Origin: Streptantibioticus ferralitis
GTDB taxonomy: Bacteria; Actinomycetota; Actinomycetes; Streptomycetales; Streptomycetaceae
Length of the DNA stretch: 64,000 bases
Assembly (NCBI RefSeq): GCF_029223525.1
Contig: NZ_JARHTQ010000017.1
Coordinates: 111,465-175,464, forward strand
Direction of reading: 5' to 3'
Shown: positions 39,938 through 48,900 of the stretch, piece after piece
How the letters are laid out: each line of letters opens with the position of its first letter
How positions within the stretch are numbered: the first letter of the stretch is position 1
Notes under the pieces: generated by a model
The model's input: only the letters and a program-made list of their open reading frames with translations
Told to the model about the DNA's origin: nothing
Database searches by the model: none
Translations under genes and position numbers: made by a program

Positions 39938-40765
39938 CTACCGCCCCTCCCACTTCGGCGGCCGCTTGCCGGTGAACGCGGCGTGGAACTCGGCGTAGTC
40001 GGCGCTGGTCATCAGCAACGCCTGGGCGGCCGCGTCCATTTCGACGGCCGCGCCCAGCGGCATGTCCAGTTCGGCGGTGAGCAGTGCCTTGGTCTGGCGG
40101 TAGGCGAGGGCGGGGCCGTCCGCGAGCCTGCGGGCGAGGGCGGCGGCGGACCGCCCGGCCTCGCCGTCCTCGGCCAACTCGCTGACCAGCCCGATCCGTT
40201 CGGCCTCGGCGGCGTACACCGGCTCGCCGAGCATCAGCAGTCGGGTGGCATGGCCGAGCCCGACCACCCGGGGCAGCAGATAGGCGGCGCCCATGTCGGC
40301 TCCGGCCAGGCCGACCTTGGTGAAGAGGAAGGCGAACCGTGCCGAGCGCTCCACCACCCGGAAGTCGGACGCCAGCGCCAGCACCGCCCCCGCGCCGGCG
40401 GCGACCCCGTGCACGGCCGCGATCACCGGGAACGGGCACTCGCGCAGCGCCCGCACGACCTGGCCGGTCATCCGGTTGAAGTCCAGCAGTTCACCGACGC
40501 CCATCGCCAGGGTGGCGCCGATGATCTCGTCCACATCGCCGCCGGAGCAGAACCCGCGCCCCTCCCCGCCGAGCACCAGGACTCGTGTCCGGCCGTCCTG
40601 GGCGAGTTCGGCCAGCAGGTCGCGCAGATCGGCGTAGGCGCCGAAGGTGAGCGCGTTGAGCCGGTCGGGACGGTCGAGGGTGACGGTGGTGACGCCCCCG
40701 GCTCGCTCCAGCCTCAGGTGGCGCCACTCCTCGGTGATCGTCGCTGAGCCACGCATCGGGCTCAT
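39938..40765 (-). CDS. Enoyl-CoA hydratase/isomerase family protein
   Basis: 275-aa crotonase-fold enzyme. TVTLDRPDRLNALTFGAYAD, the oxyanion-hole segment GEGRGFCSGGDVDEII and AAVHGVAAGAGAVLALASDF are present; RFAFLFTKVGLAGADMGAAY holds the second region, where the usual catalytic Glu of hydratases is replaced (VGLAGADMG), so the exact reaction may differ from simple hydration. First gene of the two-gene unit with the monooxygenase/reductase. TGACTGCCGTCA lies 67 nt upstream. Confidence 0.88.
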   Translation of the reverse strand: MSPMRGSATITEEWRHLRLERAGGVTTVTLDRPDRLNALTFGAYADLRDLLAELAQDGRTRVLVLGGEGRGFCSGGDVDEIIGATLAMGVGELLDFNRMTGQVVRALRECPFPVIAAVHGVAAGAGAVLALASDFRVVERSARFAFLFTKVGLAGADMGAAYLLPRVVGLGHATRLLMLGEPVYAAEAERIGLVSELAEDGEAGRSAAALARRLADGPALAYRQTKALLTAELDMPLGAAVEMDAAAQALLMTSADYAEFHAAFTGKRPPKWEGR

Positions 40766-40831
40766 GGCACGGCCTCCTTCGCTGTGGGAGGGCGGACGGA
40801 CGCTCGCAACGTCGAAGCTATCACCGCTTTG

Positions 40832-40843
40832 TGACTGCCGTCA
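40832..40843. promoter_or_regulatory. Inverted repeat TGACTGCCGTCA, candidate PaaX-type operator (copy 2)
   Basis: Differs by one spacer base from the copy at 34421-34432 and occupies the only promoter region of the hydratase-monooxygenase pair. Confidence 0.55.
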
Positions 40844-40868
40844 TGAGTACGGCATAAAGTTCGCCCGG

Positions 40869-41328
40869 CTATCCGGACCCGGCCGGCCGGAAGCGGCGTC
40901 GGCCGTACGCGACGTACACCAGCGCCCCCACGACCAGGTAGCCCGCGAACCGCAGCCAGGTCGTGCCGCCGAGTCCGTAGACCAGACACAGGCGGAAGCC
41001 GACCCCGAGCAGCGGGACTGACGCGGTCAACTCCCCCATCGTCGCGTAGGCGTAGGAGTACGAGCTGCCGGAGACCGGGATGGCGCCGCCCCGCTCCGCG
41101 AAGGAGAACGCGGTGAACACACAGGTGATCGCCGCGAGGGCGAACGAGATGACGATCGCGGGCCCGGCCTTTGGCATGGTGTCGGACAGCACGACGAAGA
41201 TGCCGGTGCCGACGATCGCGCCCACGCCGAAGCACACCGGCTGGAACAGGCCTGCGCCGCAGCCCGTGCCCCTCCAGGTAGGCGCCGGATTCGGCGACCA
41301 GCAGATCGGGCGACTTGCTACGGAGCAT
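40869..41328 (-). pseudogene. Remnant of an APC-type amino acid permease
   Basis: Two lesions are visible. The N-terminus MLRSKSPDLLVAESGAYLEG reads in one frame from 41328 and continues in another frame from about 41252 (FQPVCFGVGAIVGTGIFVVL), so a frameshift lies there. The reading then passes SYSYAYATMGELTA, equivalent to about residue 130 of the intact paralogue at 15874, and jumps directly to SVPLLGVGFRLCLVYGL, TTWLRFAGYLVVGALVYVAY, its last helix. About 330 residues in the middle are missing. The fragment ends at TAG 40869. It lies just downstream of arcB/arcA, so it may once have exchanged arginine for ornithine. Confidence 0.85.
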
Positions 41329-41389
41329 GGACAGATCGTGGCGAATCGCGGCACTCGCCGCGATTCACGACATCCGTCTGGCCGCCCGG

Positions 41390-42388
41390 TCAGCCGAGCG
41401 TGGCCACCAGTACCGCCTTGATGGTGTGCATCCGGTTCTCCGCCTGGTCGAAGACCACCGAGTGCGCGGACTCGAAGACCTCGTCGGAGACCTCGAGCGA
41501 GCTCAGTCCGTACTGCTCGTGGATCTCCCGGCCGACCGCCGTGCCCAGGTCATGGAAGGCGGGCAGGCAGTGCATGAACTTCACCTGCGGATTCCCGGTG
41601 GCTCGCAGCACGTCCATGGTCACCGCGTAGGGACCGAGCAGCGCTATCCGCTCGTCCCACATCTCCTTGGGCTCACCCATCGACACCCAGACGTCGGTGT
41701 GCACGTAGTCGACGCCGCGCACCCCGTCCGCCACGTCCTCGGTCAGGGTGACCCGGCCGCCGGTCCGCTCGGCGAGGCGGCGGGCCGCGGCGATCACGGA
41801 TTCGCCCGGCCAGAGGATCTTCGGCCCGACGATGCGCACGTCCATGCCGAGCAGCGCTCCCGTTATCAGCAGCGAGTTGCCCATGTTGTAGCGGGCGTCG
41901 CCGAGATAGGCGTAGGCGATCTCGGAGAGCGGCTTGTCGGTGTGCTCGGTCATGGTGAGCACATCGGCGAGCATCTGCGTGGGATGCCACTCGTCGGTGA
42001 GCCCGTTCCAGACCGGTACGCCCGCGTGGGCCGCGAGTTCCTCGATGATCTCCTGGGCATGGCCCCGGTACTCGATGCCGTCGAACATCCGCCCAAGCAC
42101 CCGGGCGGTGTCCTTGACCGACTCCTTGTGACCGATCTGCGAGCTCGCCGGGTCGAGGTAGGTGGTCCTCGCCCCCTGGTCGGCGGCGGCGATCTCGAAC
42201 GAGCAGCGGGTACGGGTCGAGGTCTTCTCGAAGATGAGCGCGATGTTCCGGCCGCGCAGCCGCTGCTCCTCGGTGCCCGCCCGCTTGGCGGCCTTCAGCT
42301 GGGCCGCCAGTTCCACCAGGTGGCGGAACTCCTCGGCCGAGAAGTCCAACTCCTTGAGGAAGTGGCGGCCCGTGAGGTCGATGGCCAT
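41390..42388 (-). CDS. argF: Ornithine carbamoyltransferase
   Basis: 332 aa. Carbamoyl-phosphate site STRT at 57-60 ([14 protein letters not shown]), [39 protein letters not shown] and the ornithine-site motif [10 protein letters not shown]. By length and the N-terminal [12 protein letters not shown] it resembles catabolic enzymes (ArcB), and the arginine deiminase gene lies immediately upstream, so in vivo it probably works with citrulline from arginine breakdown. ATG at 42388, with TAGGAG eight nt upstream. The symbol arcB may be more apt. Confidence 0.93.
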   Translation of the reverse strand: MAIDLTGRHFLKELDFSAEEFRHLVELAAQLKAAKRAGTEEQRLRGRNIALIFEKTSTRTRCSFEIAAADQGARTTYLDPASSQIGHKESVKDTARVLGRMFDGIEYRGHAQEIIEELAAHAGVPVWNGLTDEWHPTQMLADVLTMTEHTDKPLSEIAYAYLGDARYNMGNSLLITGALLGMDVRIVGPKILWPGESVIAAARRLAERTGGRVTLTEDVADGVRGVDYVHTDVWVSMGEPKEMWDERIALLGPYAVTMDVLRATGNPQVKFMHCLPAFHDLGTAVGREIHEQYGLSSLEVSDEVFESAHSVVFDQAENRMHTIKAVLVATLG

Positions 42389-42441
42389 GGCGGATGCTCC
42401 TAGATGGGGCGACAGAGATGCCGGAAGTGTATACGACGATG

Positions 42442-42455
42442 CGCATCCTTATGCG
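42442..42455. promoter_or_regulatory. Possible ArgR-type palindrome before argF
   Basis: CGCAT-CCTT-ATGCG inverted repeat 54 nt upstream of argF, in a locally AT-richer stretch. Position and TGCAT-like arms recall ARG boxes, but the match is loose. Confidence 0.3.
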
Positions 42456-42507
42456 GACGGTACGCGCGTCGCCCACCGGCATCATCGCCCCGCGCCTGTC
42501 GTGCGGG

Positions 42508-43731
42508 CTAGACCGGGTCCCGCTCGATCGGGCAGCTCATACAGCGCGGGCCGCCTCTGCCGCGGCCGAGCTCGCTGCCCGGGATGGTGATCACCTCAAT
42601 GCCGTGCTTGCGCAGGTAGGTGTTGGTGGTGGAGTTGCGCTCGTAGGCGACGACCACCCCCGGCTCGATGGCCAGCACGTTGCAGCCGTCGTCCCACTGC
42701 TCGCGCTGGGCCGCGTGCACGTCCTGGGTTGCCGTCAGCACCCGGATGTCGTCCAGGCCGAGCGCCGCGGCGATCGCCCGGTGCATGTGCTCCGGCGGAT
42801 GGTCGGTGACCTTCAGCTCCCCCTCGCTCGCCCCGGGTTCGATGGTGTACGAGCGCAGCATGCCCAGGCCCGCGTACTTGCTGAAGGTGTCGCCGTCGAC
42901 CATCGTCATCACCGTGTCGAGATGCATGAACGCGCGTCTCTTGGGCATGTCGAGGGCCACGATCGTCTTGGCGGAGCCCGCCGCGAACAGCCCGCGCGCC
43001 AGCATCTCCACCGCCTGCGGTGTGGTGCGCTCGCTCATCCCGATCAGCACCGCCCCGTTGCCGATCACCAGCACGTCCCCGCCCTCGATCGTCGACGGAT
43101 AGGCCTCCTGTCCGGCCGACCAGACATGGAACAGGCCGCCCGCGAACATCGGGTGGTAGCGGTAGATCGCCTCGAAGTGCACCGTCTCGCGCCAACGGGC
43201 CGGCCAGCGCATGGCGTTGATGCTCACCCCGTCGTACACCCACGCCGAGGTGTCCCTGGTGAAGATGTGGTTGGGGAGCGGGGCGAGCAGGAAGTCGTCC
43301 GGCTCCATGACGTGGAAGCGCACCGAGGTGGGTTCGGCGTGCCGCTCCAGGAACTCGCGCTTGGTCATCCCCCCGACCAGCGCCTCCACCAGATCCGGTG
43401 CGGGCAGTTCGGCGAAGGCCGCCCGCAGGTGGTCGGTGGCCAGCGGTCCGAACTCCTTCTCGTCGAAGACCCGGTCAAGGATCAGTCGGCGCGCCTCGGG
43501 CACCTGCAGCGTCTCGCGCAGCAGATCGCCGAAGAGGTACACCTCCACACCGCGGTCCCGCAGTATGTCCGCGAAACCGTCGTGCTCGGCACGCGCCCTT
43601 CGTACCCAGAGCACATCGTCGAAGAGCAGCGCGTCCTTGTTCGTCGGCGTGAGCCGCTTCAGCTCCAGATCCGGGCGGTGCAGGATGACGCGGCGCAGCC
43701 GCCCGGCCTCGGAATCCACATGGAAGCCCAT
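42508..43731 (-). CDS. arcA: Arginine deiminase
   Basis: Hydrolyses arginine to citrulline and ammonia. 407 aa. Features are [22 protein letters not shown] at the N-terminus, [49 protein letters not shown] and the C-terminal [13 protein letters not shown] with the nucleophilic Cys at about 397. ATG at 43731 is used; the longer frame upstream is unlike the family. It lies about 120 nt upstream of argF/arcB. No carbamate kinase (arcC) is present in the window, so ATP recovery from carbamoyl phosphate must rely on another locus or not occur. Confidence 0.95.
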   Translation of the reverse strand: MGFHVDSEAGRLRRVILHRPDLELKRLTPTNKDALLFDDVLWVRRARAEHDGFADILRDRGVEVYLFGDLLRETLQVPEARRLILDRVFDEKEFGPLATDHLRAAFAELPAPDLVEALVGGMTKREFLERHAEPTSVRFHVMEPDDFLLAPLPNHIFTRDTSAWVYDGVSINAMRWPARWRETVHFEAIYRYHPMFAGGLFHVWSAGQEAYPSTIEGGDVLVIGNGAVLIGMSERTTPQAVEMLARGLFAAGSAKTIVALDMPKRRAFMHLDTVMTMVDGDTFSKYAGLGMLRSYTIEPGASEGELKVTDHPPEHMHRAIAAALGLDDIRVLTATQDVHAAQREQWDDGCNVLAIEPGVVVAYERNSTTNTYLRKHGIEVITIPGSELGRGRGGPRCMSCPIERDPV

Positions 43732-43827
43732 GGAGGAAGACCTTCCCACGCCGGGCGGCCGCACCCCACCCCGCACGCGGCGACCTTCTGCCCGCCCGGG
43801 GGACGGGAACCGCCCGGGGCGGCGCCG

Positions 43828-46437
43828 CTACAGCCGCGGATCGACCGGTTCCGACTCCAGCGCGAGCACCGCGAAGACCGCCTCGTGCACCCGCCACAGC
43901 GGTTCACCCGTGGCCAGCCGGTCCAGTGCCTCCAGGCCGAGCGCGTACTCACGCAGGGCCAGCGAGCGCTTGTGACCGAGCGACCGCGAGCGCAGCCGGG
44001 CCAGGTTGCCGGGCCGGGTGTACTCGGGACCGTAGATGATCCGCAGGTACTCGCGGCCACGGCACTTGATGCCCGGCTGCACCAGGCCCTTCGGACCGCG
44101 TACGGAGGCCTGGAGCGGCTTGACCACCATGCCCTCGCCGCCCTCTGCGGTCAGGTCCAGCCACCACCGGATGCCCGCGTCGAGCGACGCCTCGTCCTCG
44201 GTGTCGACGATGAGTCGGCGGGTGCGGGCGAGCAGCCCGGTGCCGTCGTGGTCGACCAGCCGGTCGATCAGGGCCAGCTGCTCGTCGTGCGGAAGCGCGG
44301 CGAGGCTGCGGCCCTCGACAGCCAGCAGCTGGAAGGGGGCGAACCGCACCCCGTCCAGGTCCACGGTCGGCCAGCAGTAGCGGCGGTACGCCTCGGTGAA
44401 CGCACTGGCGTCCGCGGCGCGCTCCCGCTGGCGGGCGAGCAACTCCTCGACGTCGACGCCGCGCGCCGCCGCGTCTCCCAGGGCGGCCAGCGCACCGGGG
44501 AAGACCGCCCGGGACGCGGCGCCCACCGCCGCGTACTGCCTGCGCAGCAGCCCGGACGCCTTCAGCGACCAGGGCAGCAGCTCGGCGTCCAGCAGGAGCC
44601 AGTCGCTGCCCAGTTCGTCCCACAGGCCCGCGGCCTCGACGCTGCCGCGCAGCCGGCCCAGCAGCCGCTCGGTCATCGCCGGGTCGTCGAAGAACGGTCG
44701 GCCGGTACGGGTGTAGAGCGCACCGGTCTCGTCACCGCCGGTGCCGAAGCGCTTGCGTGCCGTCTCGGCGTCGCGGCACACCAGGGCCACGGCGCGCGAG
44801 CCCATGTGCTTTTCCTCGCACACCACCTGGCGGACGCCGTCCGCGCGATAGGCGGCGAAGGCTTCCGCCGGATGCTCCAGGTAGCCGTCGCGCTCCGACG
44901 TGGCGCAGGGGGCCATGGTCGGCGGCAGGTAGGCCAGCAGCCGGGGATCGATGGCGAAACGGCTCATGACCTCGAGCGCCGCCGCCGCGTTCTCCGCACG
45001 CACCGCGACCCGGCCGTGGTGGGCGGTCTCGACCACCCGCCGCCCGCTGACGTCGGCCAGGTCGAGCGGGCGGCCGTCATGACCGCCCGGGGCCTCGCCG
45101 GCCAGCGGCCTGACCGGCTCGTACCAGACCCGCTCGGCGGGCACGTCGACCAGCTCGCGCTCCGGCCAGCGCAGCGCGGTCAGCTTGCCGCCGAAGACGC
45201 ACGCGGTGTCCAGGCAGATGGTGTTGTTGAGCCAGGAGGCATGCGGAACGGGTGTGTGTCCGTAGACGACCGTGGCGCGGCCGTGGTACTCCTCGGCCCA
45301 CGGATAGCGGACCGGCAGGCCGTACTCATCGGTCTCCCCGGTGGTGTCGCCGTACAGGGCGAACGAGCGGACCCGGCCCGAGGTGCGGCCGTGGTACTTC
45401 TCGGGCAGACCTGCGTGGCAGACGACCAGGCCGCCGCCGTCCAGCACGTAGTGGCTGACCAGCGAGCCGATGAACTCCTGTGCCCGTGCGGTGAATCCGG
45501 GCTCCTCCTGGTGCACCGCCGCCAACTGCTCGATGGTCTCGGCGAGACCGTGACTGTGCTTCACCTGCCGTCCCTTGAGATGGCGCCCGAGCTTGTTCTC
45601 GTGGTTTCCGGACACGCACAGTGCGTCACCGTCGGCCACCATGCCCATCACCAGGCGGAGCACACCGGGGCTGTCCGGGCCGCGGTCCACCAGGTCGCCG
45701 ACGAAGACCGCGGTGCGCCCCTTCGGATGCGCGGCGCCGACCGGCCGACCCGCCTCGTCGTACCGCGGCTCGTAGCCGAGGCGGACCAGCAGGGCCACCA
45801 ACTCCGCGCGGCAGCCGTGGACATCGCCGATGATGTCGAACGGGCCGGTCAGATGACGCAGATCGTTGAACCGCCGCTCCAGCTCGACCTCGGCCGCCGC
45901 GACCTCCTCGGCTCCGCGCAGGATGTGCACCTTGCGGAAGCCCTCCCGCTCCAATGACCGCAGCGAACGGCGCAGTTCACGCTGCTGGCGGGCGATCACA
46001 TGGCGCGGCAGATCCGCGCGGTCCCGGCGGGTGGCGTTGCGCTCGGCGCACACCGCTTCGGGGACGTCGAGCACGATCGCGATGGGCAGCACATCGTGCT
46101 CGCGGGCGAGCCGGACCAGCTGCCCCCGGCTCTCCGACTGGACGTTGGTCGCGTCGACCACCGTCAGCCGTCCGGCGGCGAGCCGCTTGCCCACGATGTA
46201 GTGCAGTACGTCGAACGCGTCCGAGCTGGCGCTCTGGTCGTTCTCGTCGTCGCTGACCAGGCCGCGGCAGAAGTCCGAGGAGATGACCTCGGTGGGCTTG
46301 AAGTGGCGCCGGGCGAAAGTGGACTTGCCGGAGCCGGTGGAGCCGACCAGTACCACCAGGGACAGGTCGGTGACGGCCAGTGTCCTGCCCTCCCGTCGCC
46401 CGCCACCGTCGAACGGGGCGCTTCGCACCGTTGTCAT
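43828..46437 (-). CDS. pnkp: Bacterial polynucleotide kinase-phosphatase (Pnkp) with ligase domain
   Basis: 869-aa RNA end-healing and sealing enzyme with three modules. Kinase: Walker A VGSTGSGKSTFARRHF (about 31-46), TVVDATNV. Metallophosphatase: FDIIGDVHGCRAEL, FVGDLVDRGPDSPG, VSGNHENKLGRHL, VVYGHTPVPH. Adenylyltransferase/ligase: CEEKHMGSRAVALVCRD with the nucleophilic Lys, and AEGGEGMVVKPLQ. It repairs RNAs cut by ribotoxins: 2',3'-cyclic phosphate removal, 5' phosphorylation and, with Hen1, ligation. Its start overlaps the hen1 stop by 4 nt (ATGA), so both proteins are coupled in translation. Confidence 0.95.
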   Translation of the reverse strand: MTTVRSAPFDGGGRREGRTLAVTDLSLVVLVGSTGSGKSTFARRHFKPTEVISSDFCRGLVSDDENDQSASSDAFDVLHYIVGKRLAAGRLTVVDATNVQSESRGQLVRLAREHDVLPIAIVLDVPEAVCAERNATRRDRADLPRHVIARQQRELRRSLRSLEREGFRKVHILRGAEEVAAAEVELERRFNDLRHLTGPFDIIGDVHGCRAELVALLVRLGYEPRYDEAGRPVGAAHPKGRTAVFVGDLVDRGPDSPGVLRLVMGMVADGDALCVSGNHENKLGRHLKGRQVKHSHGLAETIEQLAAVHQEEPGFTARAQEFIGSLVSHYVLDGGGLVVCHAGLPEKYHGRTSGRVRSFALYGDTTGETDEYGLPVRYPWAEEYHGRATVVYGHTPVPHASWLNNTICLDTACVFGGKLTALRWPERELVDVPAERVWYEPVRPLAGEAPGGHDGRPLDLADVSGRRVVETAHHGRVAVRAENAAAALEVMSRFAIDPRLLAYLPPTMAPCATSERDGYLEHPAEAFAAYRADGVRQVVCEEKHMGSRAVALVCRDAETARKRFGTGGDETGALYTRTGRPFFDDPAMTERLLGRLRGSVEAAGLWDELGSDWLLLDAELLPWSLKASGLLRRQYAAVGAASRAVFPGALAALGDAAARGVDVEELLARQRERAADASAFTEAYRRYCWPTVDLDGVRFAPFQLLAVEGRSLAALPHDEQLALIDRLVDHDGTGLLARTRRLIVDTEDEASLDAGIRWWLDLTAEGGEGMVVKPLQASVRGPKGLVQPGIKCRGREYLRIIYGPEYTRPGNLARLRSRSLGHKRSLALREYALGLEALDRLATGEPLWRVHEAVFAVLALESEPVDPRL

Positions 46438-47894
46438 GCTGCCACCCCCTCGCTTGCGTCGGACCTGCTGAACACGGCCATCTGGGTCGGCGGGCCGACC
46501 TCGGGATCGTCGTCACCGACCGCGCTGAACTCCACGCCGTAGCCGCGCCGTTCGGCGACGCCTTGCGCCCAGTGGCGGAACTGCGCGCGGGTCCACTCGA
46601 AGCGGTGGTCCCCGTGCCGCATCCGGCCCGCGGGCAGCGTCTCCCAGCGCACGTTGTACTCGGCGTTCGGCGTGGTGACGATGACGCTCGCGGGCCGGGC
46701 GGCGCCGAACACCGCGTACTCCAGGGCTGGCAGCCTTGGCAGGTCGAGGTGTTCGATGACCTCGCTGAGGACCGCCGCGTCGTACCCCTTGAGCCGGGTG
46801 TCGGTGTACGTCAGCGAGCCCTGGATCAGCCGCACCCGGTCGGACTGCCGCTCCGGCATGCGCTCCAGGCGCAGTCGTCGCGCGGCCGCGGTCAGTGCCC
46901 GTACCGACACATCGACACCGACGACCTCGGTGATCCGCGCGTCCTTGAGCAGCTCGCCCACCAACTGGCCCTGGCCGCAGCCGAGATCGAGGATCCGGCC
47001 GGCAGCCGCGGCGCGCAGCGCGCCGAGGATGGCCTCCCGTCGGCGTACGGCGAGCGGTACCGGCCGCTCCTCGGTGTCGGCCGTCTCGTCGACCGCGTTG
47101 TCGATCTCCTCGGCCTCGCTGTCGTCGGCGGCGGCGAGGCGGGCCAGTTCCAAGCGCTCCATGGCCTGCCGGGTCAGCGACCAACGGCGTGACAGATAGC
47201 GGGAGGTGATCAGCTTCTGCTCGGGGTGGCCGGCCAGCCAGCCGTCACCGGCGCGCAGCAGCTTGTCCACCTCGTCGGACGCGATCCAGTAGTGCTTGGC
47301 GTCATCCAGCACCGGAAGCAGCACATACAGGTGGCGCAGGGCGTCCGAGAGCCGAAGCCGCCCCTCCAGCGTCAATGCCACGTACCGCGAGTCACCCCAC
47401 TCGGGGAACCGTTCGTCCAGTGCGCGGGGTTCCGCGGTCACGGTCCAGCCGAGCGGCTCGAACAACGCGCGCACCACGGCCGCACCGCCCTTGGCCGGCA
47501 GCGCGGGTATCCCGACACACAGCGGCAGGGGCTCGGCCGCACGCTCCGGCCTGGTACGGCACACGCCCTTCATCGCGGTGGAGAACACGGCGCTCAACGC
47601 CACGGCGAGCAGCGAGGACGCCGCGTACGGGCGATCGTTGACGTAACCGGCCAGCGCCATGTCGGACGGGCCACCGCGCCCCTTGCCCTTTCCACGGCGG
47701 ACCAGCGCCACCGGGTCGACCTCAAGCAGCAGTGCCGCTGTGCAGCGCCGCTCCGACGCCTCGGGGTAGAAGACATGGGCGGTGCCGTGCGAGGTGGCGA
47801 AGGACTGGGCCTTTTCGGGGTGCTTGTGCAGCAGGAACCCGAGGTCGGTGGCCGGGTACTCCGCACTGCCGGTGGTCGATATCGTCAGGAACAC
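46434..47894 (-). CDS. hen1: Hen1 3'-terminal RNA ribose 2'-O-methyltransferase
   Basis: 486 aa. The N-terminal bacterial domain (about 1-250) begins MFLTISTTGSAEYPATDLGF and activates the Pnkp ligase in the heterotetramer. The C-terminal methyltransferase begins with the SAM motif RILDLGCGQGQLVGELL; the metal-binding E-E-H-H set lies in VLSEVIEHLDLPRLPALEYA and MRHGDHRFEWTRAQF. It methylates the 2'-OH at the cut site before ligation so the repaired RNA resists the same toxin. First gene of the two-gene cassette. Confidence 0.95.
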   Translation of the reverse strand: MFLTISTTGSAEYPATDLGFLLHKHPEKAQSFATSHGTAHVFYPEASERRCTAALLLEVDPVALVRRGKGKGRGGPSDMALAGYVNDRPYAASSLLAVALSAVFSTAMKGVCRTRPERAAEPLPLCVGIPALPAKGGAAVVRALFEPLGWTVTAEPRALDERFPEWGDSRYVALTLEGRLRLSDALRHLYVLLPVLDDAKHYWIASDEVDKLLRAGDGWLAGHPEQKLITSRYLSRRWSLTRQAMERLELARLAAADDSEAEEIDNAVDETADTEERPVPLAVRRREAILGALRAAAAGRILDLGCGQGQLVGELLKDARITEVVGVDVSVRALTAAARRLRLERMPERQSDRVRLIQGSLTYTDTRLKGYDAAVLSEVIEHLDLPRLPALEYAVFGAARPASVIVTTPNAEYNVRWETLPAGRMRHGDHRFEWTRAQFRHWAQGVAERRGYGVEFSAVGDDDPEVGPPTQMAVFSRSDASEGVAA

Positions 47895-47938
47895 CCGCCC
47901 GAGTATTGCCCGGTTCGGCCCTTGTCACCAGCGGATTT

Positions 47939-48862
47939 TCACCGGCTGGCAGCGTCCCCCGGGGATTGCAGGGCGGCCGCGATCCGGGCGATGCCCGGTG
48001 GCCCGACCCGGCAGCATCCGCCGATCAGCCGGGCTCCGGCTGACTGCCAGTCACGCACCATGGTCGGAACCTCGAAAGGTTCGTCGCGCCAGGTGCGGGT
48101 CTCGGCGTCCCACTCTCCGCTGTTCGGGTAGGCCACCACCGGCTTCCCGGTGGTGGCGTGCGCGAGGGCCACCGCCCGGCCGGTGTCCCGGGCGCTGGAA
48201 CAGTTGACGCCCACCGCGATCACTTCGGGGACACCGGCGGCGAGCGCGAACGCCTCCGCCAGCGGTTGCCCGGCGCAGGTGCGGTCCCCGCGGATGCTGT
48301 ACGACAGCCAGACCGGCAGCCCGATGCCGTCGACCGCCCGCAGCAGCGCCTCCGCCTCGTCGGTGTCCGGGACGGTCTCCAGCGCGAGCACATCGGGCCC
48401 GGCCTCGGCCAGCGCCGCTATCCGAGGGCGGTGGAAGCGCTGCAACTCCGCTACGGACAGCCCGTACCGGCCGGTGTACTCACTGCCGTCGGCGAGCATC
48501 GCGCCGTACGGGCCGACGGAGGCGGCCACCCACACACCGGGCAGTTCCCGCGCCGCCCGCCGGGCGAGTTCCACACTGCGGCGCAACAGGGCCGAGGTCT
48601 CGTCCCGGGACAGCCCGCGCCGGGCGAAGCCCTGGTAAGTGGCCTGGTAGCTGGCGGTGGTGAGCACCCGCGCGCCCGCCCGCAGGTACGCCGCGTGGGC
48701 CGCTTCGATCTGGCCGGGGGCGTCGGAGAGCAGCCTGGCGGTCCACAACTCGTCGGACAGGTCGCAGCCCTGGTCCTGGAGTTGGTTGGACAGGCCGCCG
48801 TCGAGGACGACCGGCCCTTCGGCGAGAGCGGTGGCGAGCGGGGTGGTCGGGGCGGGCAACAC
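47939..48862 (-). CDS. mmuM: Homocysteine S-methyltransferase
   Basis: 307-aa Zn-dependent enzyme that makes methionine from homocysteine with S-methylmethionine or SAM as methyl donor. VVLDGGLSNQLQDQG at the N-terminus, VLTTASYQATYQGFARRGLS, and zinc cysteines in VNCSSA and IGGCCRVGP. It lies 38 nt after the LLM oxidoreductase gene, in the same direction as the egt genes, and 44 nt before hen1, so it could be part of the egt transcript. That placement would let it recycle homocysteine formed after the SAM-dependent EgtD step; this is inferred. Confidence 0.92.
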   Translation of the reverse strand: MLPAPTTPLATALAEGPVVLDGGLSNQLQDQGCDLSDELWTARLLSDAPGQIEAAHAAYLRAGARVLTTASYQATYQGFARRGLSRDETSALLRRSVELARRAARELPGVWVAASVGPYGAMLADGSEYTGRYGLSVAELQRFHRPRIAALAEAGPDVLALETVPDTDEAEALLRAVDGIGLPVWLSYSIRGDRTCAGQPLAEAFALAAGVPEVIAVGVNCSSARDTGRAVALAHATTGKPVVAYPNSGEWDAETRTWRDEPFEVPTMVRDWQSAGARLIGGCCRVGPPGIARIAAALQSPGDAASR

Positions 48863-48900
48863 GGATGCTCCTTGCGGGTGTTCGGCTGGGGCGCCGCGCG

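Noticed and set aside
42394..45957. Open frame of 1,187 codons opposite arcA and pnkp
   Set aside because: Antisense shadow of two clearly identified genes with intact catalytic motifs.
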